NCBI RefSeq assembly: GCF_028858535.1 | Contig: NZ_JAPMOU010000008.1 | Location: forward strand, 106,525-170,524 | Reading direction: 5' to 3' | Length of the DNA: 64,000 bases | Source of the DNA: Spartinivicinus poritis | GTDB lineage: Bacteria > Pseudomonadota > Gammaproteobacteria > Pseudomonadales > Zooshikellaceae | Shown: one piece after another, positions 18,339-28,109 of the stretch | How the letters are laid out: each line of letters starts with the position of its first letter | How positions within the stretch are numbered: the first letter of the stretch is position 1 | Notes under the pieces: model-generated | What the model saw: only the letters and a program-made list of their open reading frames with translations | The model's database searches: none | What the model was told of the DNA's origin: nothing | Position numbers and translations under genes: made by a program

Positions 18339-19076
18339 GTGGAACGTTCAGATAACGATCGAATTCTTATTGTAGAGGATGACGAACGACTAGCCGCTTT
18401 AACCAAAGACTATCTTGAAAGCAATGGTTTAAAAGTCAGCATTGAAGCGGATGGTGGCAAAGCGGTAGAAAGAATTCGTAACGAGCAGCCAGATCTTGTG
18501 GTACTGGATTTAATGCTGCCTGGCGAAGATGGTGTCTCCATTTGTCGTCGAGTAAGAAATGATTATCATGGCCCTATTTTAATGTTAACAGCACGTACTG
18601 ATGACCTGGATCAGGTGTTAGGTTTGGAAATGGGCGCTGATGATTATGTATCCAAGCCTGCCAGGCCCAGAATATTATTGGCGCGTATCCGTGCCTTACT
18701 TCGTCGCAGTGCTCCAGCCCCTTCTGTTGAACCAGTTACGCCAGTGGATAGCCAGGCCCGTTTGGTGTTTGGTGAGCTGGTGATTGATAATGCCATGCGT
18801 GAGGCTTGGCTAGCAGGCGAAAGCATTGACTTAACCAGTGCAGAGTTTGACTTATTATGGTTATTGGCTAGCCATGCAGGCCGTATTTTAAGTAGAGAAG
18901 AGATATTTTCTTCATTACGAGGCATTGAATATGACGGCCAAGACCGGTCCATTGATGTGCGTGTTTCTCGGATTCGCCCCAAAATAGGTGATGATCCGAT
19001 GCACCCTCGGTTAATTAAAACGGTGCGCAGCAGGGGCTATTTATTTGTCAAAGACAAAGAAGCCGATGGCAAATAA
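18339..19076 (+). CDS. OmpR-family response regulator, RstA-like
   Basis: The 245-residue protein starts at GTG 18339, with GAGAAGAG 7 bases upstream. The receiver domain (about residues 7-120) has the acidic pair VEDDE, phospho-acceptor Asp in LVVLDLMLPGEDG, Thr in MLTARTDD and Lys in DYVSKPARPR. The winged-helix OmpR-type domain follows (about 140-238), ending with YDGQDRSIDVRVSRIRPKIGDDP and TVRSRGYLFV. The layout and partner are like RstA. The kinase gene begins 36 bases after its stop. Confidence 0.88.
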   Translation: MERSDNDRILIVEDDERLAALTKDYLESNGLKVSIEADGGKAVERIRNEQPDLVVLDLMLPGEDGVSICRRVRNDYHGPILMLTARTDDLDQVLGLEMGADDYVSKPARPRILLARIRALLRRSAPAPSVEPVTPVDSQARLVFGELVIDNAMREAWLAGESIDLTSAEFDLLWLLASHAGRILSREEIFSSLRGIEYDGQDRSIDVRVSRIRPKIGDDPMHPRLIKTVRSRGYLFVKDKEADGK

Positions 19077-19112
19077 TCTTCATGATTTGATGACATAATC
19101 AGGCTGGTTACC

Positions 19113-20726
19113 GTGACAAGTATTTTTTTAAGGATCTATGGTGGCCTGCTGTTTACGCTGGTATTAGTTGCGCTGCTATCTGGGTTGGCTGTTACCATTA
19201 TTAATAGTGTGCGGGTTCAAGAGTATCGGGCCGAAATGGCCAGAGGGACCTTCCGCTTAGTCGCAATGCAGCTAAAAAATAAACAGGATGCTTTGCAAGT
19301 TCTGCTATTACAACAGGCTGAACATTTATTAGGCATTCCGCTGGAGCTGGTCAAGCAGCCTGATGTACTAGAAATCAATAAAGAAGATATACAGCTACTG
19401 AAGTCAGGGGATGTTAAGGTTATTCCTCTGGCTGAAAAACAGGCGCATATTTATGCCTGGATTCAGCCAGGGCTCCTTTTGCGAGGAACCGTTTCTTCGA
19501 TTTCGGAGCAACTGGCCTATGGCACTTTAATGCTGATTAAACAGCATTTAATCAGTTTTCCCAGTGCCCATCGAGAAGAGCAACTACAACAGTTGAAGAA
19601 TGCCTTTAGTTACCCATTACATATGTTGAAAACAGCTGAGATAGGCTTATCAGCACAGCACCAGCAGCGCTTACGCGATGGACATATGGTGATGATATTA
19701 GGCCCAGAAGGTCAGTCAATTAAGCTATATGTAGGGCTTGAAGGAGGCAATTTAATTGACATTGATGAAGACCAGAAAGTATTAGCTGTTGGCCCGGTAT
19801 GGTTTTTAGAGTTATACCCACTGAGCTTAATGGTGACTATTGTGTTATTTGTGCTCACTTCTATTAGCTTAGCCATTTATATTTTAGTCAGAGGGCTAGA
19901 GCAGCGGCTGAAAAAAATGGAGCAGGCTGCAACCAATATCTCCCGCGGTAATTTAGATGCCAGGGTGAGAGTGAGAGGGTCTGATTCCGTTGGTCGATTA
20001 GCCATGGCATTTAATGGCATGGCCAGTCATATACAACGGTTGTTGAGTATTCAAAAAGAAATGATTCGTGGCGTATCTCATGAGCTAAGAACGCCTGTTG
20101 CGCGGTTGCGTTTTGGCTTGGAAATGGTGGCGGATGCCACTTCCAAAGCAGAGCAGCAAAAGCAGCTGGATGGCATGGATAAAGATATTCAAGAGCTGGA
20201 TCACCTAGTAGATGAAATTTTAACCTATGCGAGTCTAGAGCAAGGTGCCCCCGTTATTCATTTTAAGCGGGTAGATATTGACACTATTTTAGAGCAGGTA
20301 GTCAATGAACAGTCCCATATAAATTCGTCCATTGCTATTGCCTTCCAGCCTAGTCATTTATCCGAGCACCGTCGTAAAGTCGATGTTGAACGTCGCTATA
20401 TGCACCGAGCGGTACAAAACCTGGTGGCAAATGCCTGTCGATATGCTAACCAACAAGTACTCGTCAGTTTTTCAGTCAATGCCGAAACTTGCCGTGTTGA
20501 TGTAGAAGATGACGGACCAGGTATTCCCGAAACAGAATGGGACCGAGTATTCACCCCATTTGCTCGATTAGACGACAGTCGCACCCGCGCCTCTGGTGGT
20601 TATGGTTTAGGCTTATCCATCGTACGACGCATTATGTATTGGCATAATGGCACCGCACAAGTTGATCACAGTAGTTTGGGCGGCGCTAAATTTAGCCTGG
20701 TCTGGCCAAGGCGGAAGGGGAGTTAG
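19113..20726 (+). CDS. Sensor histidine kinase, RstB-like
   Basis: The 537-residue protein starts at GTG 19113. Order: membrane helix (about 10-32), long periplasmic domain (about 35-235), second helix (about 240-262), HAMP (RGNLDARVRVRGSDSVGRLAMAFNGMA), HisKA with H-box GVSHELRTPVARLRFGLEM, and an HATPase_c domain with VQNLVANACRYA, DVEDDGPGIP and GGYGLGLSIVRRI. At 537 residues it is longer than E. coli RstB (433) because of a larger periplasmic part, so its signal is probably different. It is paired with the upstream regulator. Confidence 0.88.
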   Translation: MTSIFLRIYGGLLFTLVLVALLSGLAVTIINSVRVQEYRAEMARGTFRLVAMQLKNKQDALQVLLLQQAEHLLGIPLELVKQPDVLEINKEDIQLLKSGDVKVIPLAEKQAHIYAWIQPGLLLRGTVSSISEQLAYGTLMLIKQHLISFPSAHREEQLQQLKNAFSYPLHMLKTAEIGLSAQHQQRLRDGHMVMILGPEGQSIKLYVGLEGGNLIDIDEDQKVLAVGPVWFLELYPLSLMVTIVLFVLTSISLAIYILVRGLEQRLKKMEQAATNISRGNLDARVRVRGSDSVGRLAMAFNGMASHIQRLLSIQKEMIRGVSHELRTPVARLRFGLEMVADATSKAEQQKQLDGMDKDIQELDHLVDEILTYASLEQGAPVIHFKRVDIDTILEQVVNEQSHINSSIAIAFQPSHLSEHRRKVDVERRYMHRAVQNLVANACRYANQQVLVSFSVNAETCRVDVEDDGPGIPETEWDRVFTPFARLDDSRTRASGGYGLGLSIVRRIMYWHNGTAQVDHSSLGGAKFSLVWPRRKGS

Positions 20727-21504
20727 GGGGTTTATACGCAAGCCTTAACTTAACGTGTGTAAAAGTGAGCACAGTATTAATGAACTATGAGGCATAATGA
20801 GTTTGAGTTTACTTCTATTCTGATAGTAACAAAGAGCTAAGGATATCCTATTTACCAAAGCCTAAATTATATTTTTCGGAGTACTAATGACTCATAATCA
20901 AACTACATCTAACCAGCTTCCACAGCGCCAGTATCTGAGAGCCGTTTATTAATAATTAAGTGTAAAGTTAGTATGTAGGATCGAAAAATAATTATTGAAA
21001 AAGTAATTAATTCTGCTGACCGCTATGGACCATCCAATCCACAACAGTTAAAGCAGCTGTTGTTCAGTGTGACTCTAATACAACAAAAGGGTTAGAAATT
21101 GTAACTAGGGAGCTAGGGCCTGTTAACACTATTTGAACCACCACTGCCGGAGACTGTTTTTTGTCCAGCAAGGCACAAGGAATGCTGTGTAGTCATTCTA
21201 CATAAATGACTTGTAACACAGCTGGCTGTAAAAGTGCTACTCGTCACAGGGGTAAACACCTAATAAAAAGTAACGTAAACAGCTAAGATTGATGATTAGT
21301 TAGTATTAACTTGATGAGTTTGATTGTAAATATTGTAAATTAATTTGCTAATTTTTAAAACTTTAGATATTCGTAAATATGTATAGCACTTTGTATTCTT
21401 TGAGCCAGAGTCTACCAAAAGATATTGGTTAATAAGCCTTGTTTAAGGGAATGTTTATAATAAAGCAATAAAAATTTATAACAAGAAATACAAGGAGTGT
21501 TGTT
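20727..21504 (+). other. Intergenic region without a clear gene
   Basis: This 778-base gap contains a 21-codon ORF at 20887 with a GGAG site, and an uninitiated open stretch around 20980-21095 whose translation (IIEKVINSADRYGPSN...) looks gene-like. I take these as possible remnants only. A perfect 7-bp inverted repeat AGTCATT/AATGACT lies near 21190-21215. Nothing else was recognised. Confidence 0.3.
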
Positions 21505-22503
21505 TTGTTAATAAAAAATGTTTTACTTATACTAATATCATTATTAGTAAGTAGCAATCAAGCTGTTGCATACAACAATATGCACGTTGATAAAGAATAT
21601 AATCACCTGCCCGTTTTAGATCCGGTATATTACAACCTTAGTAATTTTATAAAAAACATTTCATTAGTTAATTGCACATTAAACAACGGAAGAAAAACGC
21701 AATGCTTTGAATTAAAAGTAAAAAGTACGCCGATCAATGATGGTCCTTATTGCCCAGAAACACTTGATGATATTGGTGGTATTTATATATATGACGGTAA
21801 AACCAATCCGGGGCTTAGACTGCTCGATAAAATATTTTTTATTAATATGGAAATAGATGGTTATGACATTGTAGATGAAAACGAAAATATACGTAAATAC
21901 TTCATGAGATTAGACAAACAGGCACCGCCTCCAGATCAGCAGTATGACTACTGTATTGAAGCAGAAAAAGACATTAATCTACAACTAACGTATAAAATTC
22001 CTGCTTACCCTGAATTTGCAAATAAAGTGACGCCCATGGCGTCAGCCATTGATATTGTTGGCTTATCCTTACATGGCCTTCCTGTGAATGGATTGCCGCC
22101 ATCTGTTGTAAAAGGACCCAATAATATAGGAGGCGGTAGTGTGCCTGCATTGGATCCATGTGGAGGACATATCTTAGATGGTTTTTATCACTCACATATT
22201 ATCCCTGAAACAATTAATGAAAAACTCCTTCGTAATCATATTTTTGAAGTTGAGTGTGAGTCGATACCACAAAAATACGAATCACAACTGACAGGATATG
22301 CAATGGATGGCTTTCCTATATATGGACGTCAGGAAATAACAGGGTTACCTCCCCAAAACCTTGATAAATGTAATGGCCATGTTGGAGCTACATTCCACTA
22401 TCCTTTCGGTATATACCACTATCATGCGGTATTTAATGAGGATGTTGATATACCAAGGTGTTTATCAGGAGAGCTTGCTAAAGAGCAACTTGTTGTAGAG
22501 TAA
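21505..22503 (+). CDS. Secreted YHYH-domain protein
   Basis: The 332-residue protein begins at TTG 21505, with AAGGAG upstream; its signal peptide ends near SNQAVA. The C-terminal half contains the YHYH-domain hallmarks: GYAMDGFPIYG, CNGHVGATFHYPFGIYHYHAV, and paired cysteines (DPCGGHILDGFYHSH, CNGH, RCLSGE). The domain is found in many exported bacterial proteins of unknown function and the conserved histidines suggest metal binding. Alone in its transcript. Confidence 0.8.
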   Translation: MLIKNVLLILISLLVSSNQAVAYNNMHVDKEYNHLPVLDPVYYNLSNFIKNISLVNCTLNNGRKTQCFELKVKSTPINDGPYCPETLDDIGGIYIYDGKTNPGLRLLDKIFFINMEIDGYDIVDENENIRKYFMRLDKQAPPPDQQYDYCIEAEKDINLQLTYKIPAYPEFANKVTPMASAIDIVGLSLHGLPVNGLPPSVVKGPNNIGGGSVPALDPCGGHILDGFYHSHIIPETINEKLLRNHIFEVECESIPQKYESQLTGYAMDGFPIYGRQEITGLPPQNLDKCNGHVGATFHYPFGIYHYHAVFNEDVDIPRCLSGELAKEQLVVE

Positions 22504-22679
22504 ACGCCTCAAACCCCGGTTCATAAAGCTTAACCAGTTCATAGTAGGTATAATCCCTTATAGCTGCTCTTGGTTTTTATATGTATGTTACAAAAATGTA
22601 ACAGCTGATTAAAAAACGATCTTGTTACCTGTCCTATAAGGAGAAGCTAAGCTATCGATAACCTGAGAGGTAAAAAGCT

Positions 22680-23036
22680 ATGCTAAGTACTACTAAAAAA
22701 CTAACTGTTAGATCTGTATTAGTTTTACTTACAACTTTCGTATCAGTTGCAAATGGCTATGCAGACAGTATGCGTTGTGGTAGTAAATTAATTACATCAG
22801 GTGATTCAAAAGCTAAGGTACTCTTGCTTTGTAAAGAGCCAATGTTAAAAGAAGATTTAAGTCAAAAAATTGTTAACAAATCAAATTGGAATAACTTAAA
22901 CGGATACTCTTCTGAAGCGGTTACATACATAAATATAGAAAAATGGACATATAATCGAGGAAAAGGCAAATTTTTGGGTGTAGTAATTTTTCGTGATGGT
23001 GTAGTTGATGCAATAGAAGTAGGTGATCGAGCTTAA
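22680..23036 (+). CDS. Small secreted DUF2845-type protein
   Basis: The 118-residue product has a signal peptide (cleavage near NGYADS) and the DUF2845 pattern: DSMRCGSKLITSGDSKAKVLLLCKEP, then IEKWTYNRGKGKFLGVVIFRDGVVDAIEVGDR. Two cysteines (Cys33, Cys51) probably form a disulfide. Related to BamE/SmpA-like folds in pattern, function unknown. An SD-like GAGAGG lies before the ATG. Confidence 0.75.
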   Translation: MLSTTKKLTVRSVLVLLTTFVSVANGYADSMRCGSKLITSGDSKAKVLLLCKEPMLKEDLSQKIVNKSNWNNLNGYSSEAVTYINIEKWTYNRGKGKFLGVVIFRDGVVDAIEVGDRA

Positions 23037-23143
23037 ATAGGTTCTTTTGGTTGGGAAGTACTTAGCTAGCTTTAATCCAAGCGTTGCTAGCACCCATAAA
23101 ACAAAATACAGCTAATACATAATAAGGTAAGAGTGGTAGAATT

Positions 23144-23785
23144 TTGTTAAATCAATTAGAAGAATTAGCTTCGGCATTTGTTATTGCTGAGATGAAAACA
23201 GACTTAGCTCATGATTTTAACCATATATTAAGAGTTGTAAAAACAGCTAAAGAGTTATGTGAACAAGAACGAGCTGTTAGTGAAATAGTAACTCCAGCGG
23301 CTTGGCTACATGATTGTTTTTCATTACCTAAGAACCATCCTGACAGAACCAATAGCTCAAAATATGCTGCTGATAAAGCAGTTCAGTTTTTAAGTGAAAT
23401 CAATTACCCTGAAAAATATTTAGAGCCAATACATCATGCTATTGTTGCCCATAGCTTCAGCGCTAACATCACACCAAGAACACTAGAGGCCAAAATTGTT
23501 CAGGATGCTGATCGTCTTGATGCGCTTGGTGCAATAGGCATCGCTCGATGTATGCAAGTAAGCGCGAAGCTAGAACGAGAACTTTATAGTACTAATGATC
23601 CGTTTTGCCAGTTAAGATTACCAGATGATGGGAAATATACTGTAGATCATTTTTATAAAAAGCTTTTGTTGATTGCTGACAGCGTAAATACTGAGTCAGC
23701 TAAACTAGAAGCAAAGAAAAGAACTCAGTTCATGTTAAACTTTCTAAAACAATTAAACTTGGAAATTCTGTCAAATAGCGGATAG
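23144..23785 (+). CDS. HD-domain metal-dependent phosphohydrolase (YedJ-like)
   Basis: The 213-residue cytosolic protein has the HD motifs AHDFNHILRV, WLHDCF, IVAHSFSAN and DADRLDALGAIGIAR. These provide the metal ligands of YedJ-type phosphohydrolases, which act on nucleotides or related phosphoesters in vitro. The apparent start is TTG at 23144 without a strong ribosome site, so an unrecognised alternative is possible. The C-terminus is helical and charged. No operon partner. Confidence 0.8.
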   Translation: MLNQLEELASAFVIAEMKTDLAHDFNHILRVVKTAKELCEQERAVSEIVTPAAWLHDCFSLPKNHPDRTNSSKYAADKAVQFLSEINYPEKYLEPIHHAIVAHSFSANITPRTLEAKIVQDADRLDALGAIGIARCMQVSAKLERELYSTNDPFCQLRLPDDGKYTVDHFYKKLLLIADSVNTESAKLEAKKRTQFMLNFLKQLNLEILSNSG

Positions 23786-23934
23786 AAGTCGCACACAGCT
23801 GGGACCTTTTCAGTGAAAACTGATATGACGGGTTTTCGCAATGCAAACTCATATTTTTAATTCACTCATCGTGACTGAAGGTTAGCCCACCACAATACTT
23901 ACCCAAGACTCCTTCTAAGTTGGTAGAGTCATCG

Positions 23935-24318
23935 CTAGTATTGCACTGAACCAATAAAGCCTAAGACACCAGTCGGCAGTAACAGCACCCACTGTGGAAG
24001 TTTAATGAATGTGTGATGTTTAAAAAAGTACCAGCCCACACACATAAAAACAGCTGCGAAAGAAACATAGGTTAGAGAAAGCCCTAATACTACAGTAGTA
24101 AGGTAGTTTGCATTTACCCATCCGGCATAAATCAATAAAGCTGATGATGTGACAAGAATGACTGTTACTATATGCCAACAGGCTAATAACGTTGCTTTAG
24201 GGATATCGTCTAGCTCAGATTGAAGAAATGGCCGAACAGGGGCGATTTGTCCTGCAAAAATATGAACCAGTGAAGTTAACAATCCCAAAACCCCTGCACT
24301 AAAAATCCAAATATTCAC
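23935..24318 (-). CDS. Small integral membrane protein, unknown
   Basis: The 127-residue protein has four predicted membrane helices (about 3-22, 45-65, 70-92, 108-124) separated by short loops; SELDDIPKATLLACWH is the only charged stretch. I do not recognise the family with confidence. Transcribed alone, convergent with the HD gene. Confidence 0.6.
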   Translation of the reverse strand: MNIWIFSAGVLGLLTSLVHIFAGQIAPVRPFLQSELDDIPKATLLACWHIVTVILVTSSALLIYAGWVNANYLTTVVLGLSLTYVSFAAVFMCVGWYFFKHHTFIKLPQWVLLLPTGVLGFIGSVQY

Positions 24319-24540
24319 TCAACATCTCCGTGTAAACATTAATAAGCATGACTATAACGTACCTGATAGTACACAGTAGATGTGATATTTAGAATTACTG
24401 ATTCAATTTATTAAGTAACCAGTATTACTCCATAGGCTGTTTAGTATCAGGTGCTTGAACTTTGATAATGGTTGCCGACATTGATCGCTTCATCAGTTAT
24501 TCTAAAAGCAATCTAAGTTTGTTAGCAAAGTGTGTATGAA

Positions 24541-25671
24541 ATGACAGACGTATTTATAACTGGCGTTGGTAAATGTCTACCGGGCAAGCCGGTTAGCAAT
24601 GATGAGATCAGCGCTATTATTGGTAAGATTAGTGACCGAAGTGACTCACTAGGTGCTGCGACCTTAAGAAAAAATGGTATAAAAAAACGGTACTATGCCT
24701 TAACAGCCAATGGTGATTATACCCATACGAATGCGCAAATGGCAGCAGAGGCAATTCATGCAGCATTCGCCCATGCTAAACGCTCACCTGATAGTGCTGA
24801 TTATTTAGCAACGAGTACAACACAAGGTGACTATTTAGTACCAGGTTTTGCCAGTGCAGTTCATGGTGAGTTAGGTATTCCCCCCTTAGAGCTGGCTTCG
24901 TTCCAAAGTGTTTGTGCCAGTAGTCTGATGGCAGCTAAAAGTGCCTGGCTTGCGGTGCGAACCCATGAAGCTCGGCTAGCCGTTGCCAGTGGCAGTGAGT
25001 TTTCCAGCCGCTGGTTTCAACCAGGGTTTTATCAGCCTTTTTATAATGAAAGCTCAAAGCCTGACCCTGAGTTGGAATTTTTACGCTGGACGCTTTCTGA
25101 TGGAGCTGGTGCAATGGTGTTTGAGCCAGAACCCAAGCCACAAGGAATATCTTTACGAGTCGACTGGATTAAACAAAAGTCATTTGCTGACCGGTTTCCC
25201 CCCTGTATGTATGCGGGGGCTGCCTCAAATAAAACCACCAACAATCAGCCATGGAACTTATATAACAGCCCTGCTGAGGCATACCAGGCAGGCGCGATTG
25301 CATTGAAACAAGACTTTACTTTACTCTATAAAATGTTTCCTGCCTGGGTAGGGTATTACCTGGAGTTATTGGATAAATACCAGCTTGATCCTAATGATAT
25401 TGATTATTTTCTGCCCCATTATTCTGCTCAATCTCTGGGGCAGGAAATGAAAAAGCTATTAATTAAAACTGGAGCGATGATTCCTGAAGAGCGTTGGTTT
25501 TCTAATTTAGTGCATTGTGGTAATACAGGTACGGCTTCAATATTCATTATGTTAGATGAACTGGTAAAAACCCAACCACTGACAGCAGGTCAGAAAATAT
25601 TGTGTTTTGTGCCTGAAAGTGGTCGGGGTATTTGTTCATTTATGCATCTCTCTGTGTTTGATAATAATTAA
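24541..25671 (+). CDS. Beta-ketoacyl-ACP synthase III-like enzyme
   Basis: About 376 residues from ATG at 24541 (MTDVFITGVGKCLPG); GTG at 24532 is in frame too. The thiolase fold with the KAS III triad is visible: Cys in SFQSVCASSLMAAKSAW, His in DYFLPHYSAQSLG and Asn in VHCGNTGTASIFIM. Such enzymes condense an acyl-CoA or acyl-ACP starter with malonyl-ACP, or act as acyl transferases in specialised pathways. This is not the housekeeping FabH (longer N-terminal region, no fab neighbours). It is followed 10 bases later by a diiron-oxidase-like gene and then an unknown gene, forming a tight cluster. Confidence 0.85.
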   Translation: MTDVFITGVGKCLPGKPVSNDEISAIIGKISDRSDSLGAATLRKNGIKKRYYALTANGDYTHTNAQMAAEAIHAAFAHAKRSPDSADYLATSTTQGDYLVPGFASAVHGELGIPPLELASFQSVCASSLMAAKSAWLAVRTHEARLAVASGSEFSSRWFQPGFYQPFYNESSKPDPELEFLRWTLSDGAGAMVFEPEPKPQGISLRVDWIKQKSFADRFPPCMYAGAASNKTTNNQPWNLYNSPAEAYQAGAIALKQDFTLLYKMFPAWVGYYLELLDKYQLDPNDIDYFLPHYSAQSLGQEMKKLLIKTGAMIPEERWFSNLVHCGNTGTASIFIMLDELVKTQPLTAGQKILCFVPESGRGICSFMHLSVFDNN

Positions 25672-25681
25672 GGTTGTCATT

Positions 25682-26371
25682 ATGACAAGTTCAGATTTAC
25701 AGCTGATTTCTACCCAGCAAGTATTACGTCAACTGACGATTGTGTGGGCTGATTTTGAAAGCCGCTTACTTCAAGTGCCGATTATTTTTCGAGCAATCAA
25801 TAACCAGCTACAACTGGAAGACTATCGTCGTTTATTGGCAGACCACTATCATCAAGTAAAAGAGGGGAGTGGCTGGATTTGTCGAGCTGCTTCTTCAATT
25901 ACCGAACCTTATTTGGAGCAGCGGGCGGTGTTCATTGGCCATGCGACAACTGAACATCAGGATTATAAAATGCTTGAACGCTGTTATCAGGCTACGGGAG
26001 GTGATATTAATGAGCTACATAAACAGGACAAAAATATAGGCTCTGAAGCATTATCGGCCTGGATGTATTATAAGGCCAGTCAACCTAATCCTTTCGATTT
26101 AATCGGTGCAATGTTTATTATTGAAGGGCTAGGCAAGCAGTTTGCCCAAACGTTTGCTGAAGCACTGCAGCATAATATGGGGATATCTGTAGAACAATTG
26201 GAGTTTTATACTTATCATGCAGAACATGATGAAGCTCATCTTGATGAGTTAGAAGCCATTTTAAACACGGGTATCTTGACGATTCCTAATATCCGGCATG
26301 AAATTATCCGGACGGCTAAAGTGACAGCCAGGCTTTATTTATTGCAATTAGAAGAATTAGGCAATTACTAA
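25682..26371 (+). CDS. Haem-oxygenase-like diiron oxidase (HDO/TenA-fold)
   Basis: About 229 residues from ATG at 25682, 10 bases after the ketosynthase stop. The all-helical protein carries the pattern of haem-oxygenase-like diiron oxidases: H-x3-E-x-H in GHATTEHQDYKML, a Glu in FIIEGLGKQ, and H-x3-D-x2-H in YHAEHDEAHLDEL. These six residues match the metal-binding positions of UndA-like enzymes that oxidise fatty acids or amino acids. Clustering with a ketosynthase points to an acyl or lipid substrate. This is inference; the reaction (desaturation, decarboxylation to alkene, hydroxylation) is not known. Confidence 0.75.
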   Translation: MTSSDLQLISTQQVLRQLTIVWADFESRLLQVPIIFRAINNQLQLEDYRRLLADHYHQVKEGSGWICRAASSITEPYLEQRAVFIGHATTEHQDYKMLERCYQATGGDINELHKQDKNIGSEALSAWMYYKASQPNPFDLIGAMFIIEGLGKQFAQTFAEALQHNMGISVEQLEFYTYHAEHDEAHLDELEAILNTGILTIPNIRHEIIRTAKVTARLYLLQLEELGNY

Positions 26372-26372
26372 A

Positions 26373-27260
26373 ATGACATGGCATAATAATTTTGCTGAGC
26401 AGCAGATTAATAAAGACGATCCTAACCCTTGGTTGGCATTATACCTTGATAACAGCTTGCCTATGCACACAGCGGCTAAACGAGCGTTATTGCAAGGACA
26501 AAATAGTTGGTCTCGGCGACTGTTACTGCCAATTATAAGGCCGTTGGCACGGCTAATGATTATTGTCGTGCAATTGTTGCGAATGGTTATTCCCAGCAAA
26601 TGGAGTTCCTCTAAAGTATTACATTACACTATTTATTGGGGGTTAAAGCATTTTGTAAAAAGAGATGCTAATTATTTAATTTTACGACACTTTAACATTG
26701 GTACTGAGCTGCTACAGTTTATTGCTGATAATGCAGGAGTGAACATTGAGTCGACTATACCGTCAAGACCAAAAACCCTTGAAGATTTAAAAAACGATAC
26801 TTTTCTTATTCATGACCTAAACGTATATAATTTTATAGCAGAGTTGAATCAAAAGTTAAAAGAAACTGGGCGGGAATTTGAAGCGCCAGAAGTCATTAAT
26901 TATGATGCAATCACTGATGATGAGTTTGACATTGACCCAGGCAAACAGGGAGCATTAAACGTCATTGACTTACAGACAGCCGTGGAAGCTTATACGCCGT
27001 TATATGCCTTACTGCTATCTGACCATGATTTCTGGCGAGCCAGTAACTCATTACAGTTAGACGAAACCTTTGCTATTTATATTAGTAAATTGATGCATGA
27101 CCCCTTGGCCGTGACCTTGGTGAGTAATCGTCATCCAACGGTACCTTTTTCTACTCTTCAGGCAGGTTTTCGGTTAATGCTACATGGATTAGATGCAGAA
27201 ATCCTGCATGGTTATCTACGTGAACAAAAGCGGAAGGCACATAAGGCAGTGTGTCTTTAA
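26373..27260 (+). CDS. Unknown protein in ketosynthase/diiron-oxidase cluster
   Basis: The 295-residue product begins one base after the preceding stop, so it is certainly cotranscribed. It is mostly alpha-helical, with a basic hydrophobic stretch about residues 48-75 (RRLLLPIIRPLARLMIIVVQLLRMVIP) that may bind or cross the membrane. Then come a charged middle (RPKTLEDLKNDTF, DAITDDEFDIDPGKQGALN) and histidine-containing segments near the C-terminus (MLHGLDAEILHGYL). I do not recognise a family. Its likely role is in handling the lipid product of the two upstream enzymes. Confidence 0.7.
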   Translation: MTWHNNFAEQQINKDDPNPWLALYLDNSLPMHTAAKRALLQGQNSWSRRLLLPIIRPLARLMIIVVQLLRMVIPSKWSSSKVLHYTIYWGLKHFVKRDANYLILRHFNIGTELLQFIADNAGVNIESTIPSRPKTLEDLKNDTFLIHDLNVYNFIAELNQKLKETGREFEAPEVINYDAITDDEFDIDPGKQGALNVIDLQTAVEAYTPLYALLLSDHDFWRASNSLQLDETFAIYISKLMHDPLAVTLVSNRHPTVPFSTLQAGFRLMLHGLDAEILHGYLREQKRKAHKAVCL

Positions 27261-27344
27261 AGGAAACCTCAGTTGAGTATGAGCAGTATGTATAACACTG
27301 CTCACTTTAGGTCTGCTATACCACCATTGCTAGCTAACTATACT

Positions 27345-27758
27345 TTATTGGGCATTTTCTATTAGTAACTGCCCATTTCCATATGGCACTATCTGATAAC
27401 CAGTCAATACTGGATCTTGACGAACAATAATTATATTACCTCTGACTAAATTAATAAGTATTATACCTAATGATTTTTGATCCAAAGTATTTGGAGCCAA
27501 ATAAACTTCGGCTGCACATAAATCAGCTGAAATTGAGATGTTATTGGATACACCCGCGTTACATAACTCTTTCAAATTTGACCATAATATAGTGTTTGCC
27601 ATTTTAGCAGGGACTTCATGACCTATAAATTTACCATGTATTTGTATATCAATGCTCTTGTCTGAGTCATTATATACTTCAAGTTCGTTAGGGATTGCAT
27701 ACAACTGAAGTGGTAAACTGATTGAAATTGCTATTATTAAGTATTTGAGTATTTTCAT
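27345..27758 (-). CDS. Small secreted protein, unknown
   Basis: The product is about 137 residues from ATG at 27758, which has a strong GGAGG site 4-5 bases upstream; ATG at 27776 is in frame. A signal peptide (MKILKYLIIAISISLPLQLYA) precedes a beta-rich mature domain with two cysteines (LCNAG and DLCAAE). The pattern NELEVYNDSDKSIDIQIHGKFIG resembles periplasmic or pilus-chaperone-like beta folds but I cannot assign a family. Confidence 0.65.
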   Translation of the reverse strand: MKILKYLIIAISISLPLQLYAIPNELEVYNDSDKSIDIQIHGKFIGHEVPAKMANTILWSNLKELCNAGVSNNISISADLCAAEVYLAPNTLDQKSLGIILINLVRGNIIIVRQDPVLTGYQIVPYGNGQLLIENAQ

Positions 27759-27776
27759 TATTCCTCCTTGAAGCAA

Positions 27777-28109
27777 GATGGTTATTGTTAGTGCATTAAA
27801 AAATAACGGCTGTTATATTTTATGTGTTGATTAACTTAAGAATAAGCTAAATCTTTATAGAAGATCCTTTATATATAAATAAATTGTTAGTGCTAACTTT
27901 TGTTTTTGCTGTTTTGTCAGCATCATAATAAATTACTGTTAAAGCTATTGTCGATTAAAAACGGTTGTAGTGTTTTGGTATCGCTTATGCAAAATCCTTT
28001 TCTGGAGATTAAGTAATTGGTTTGTTAAGATGGCCCATGATGTTAGGCACTGTTTTACTATAGTGTACTTCCATCATACTATTATCTTGTTTTTATGGAC
28101 TAAAAACCT
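27777..28109. other. Intergenic region, nothing clear
   Basis: A 333-base AT-rich divergent gap between two genes for secreted proteins. It must contain both promoters, but I could not pick out convincing boxes or a stable hairpin. Confidence 0.3.
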
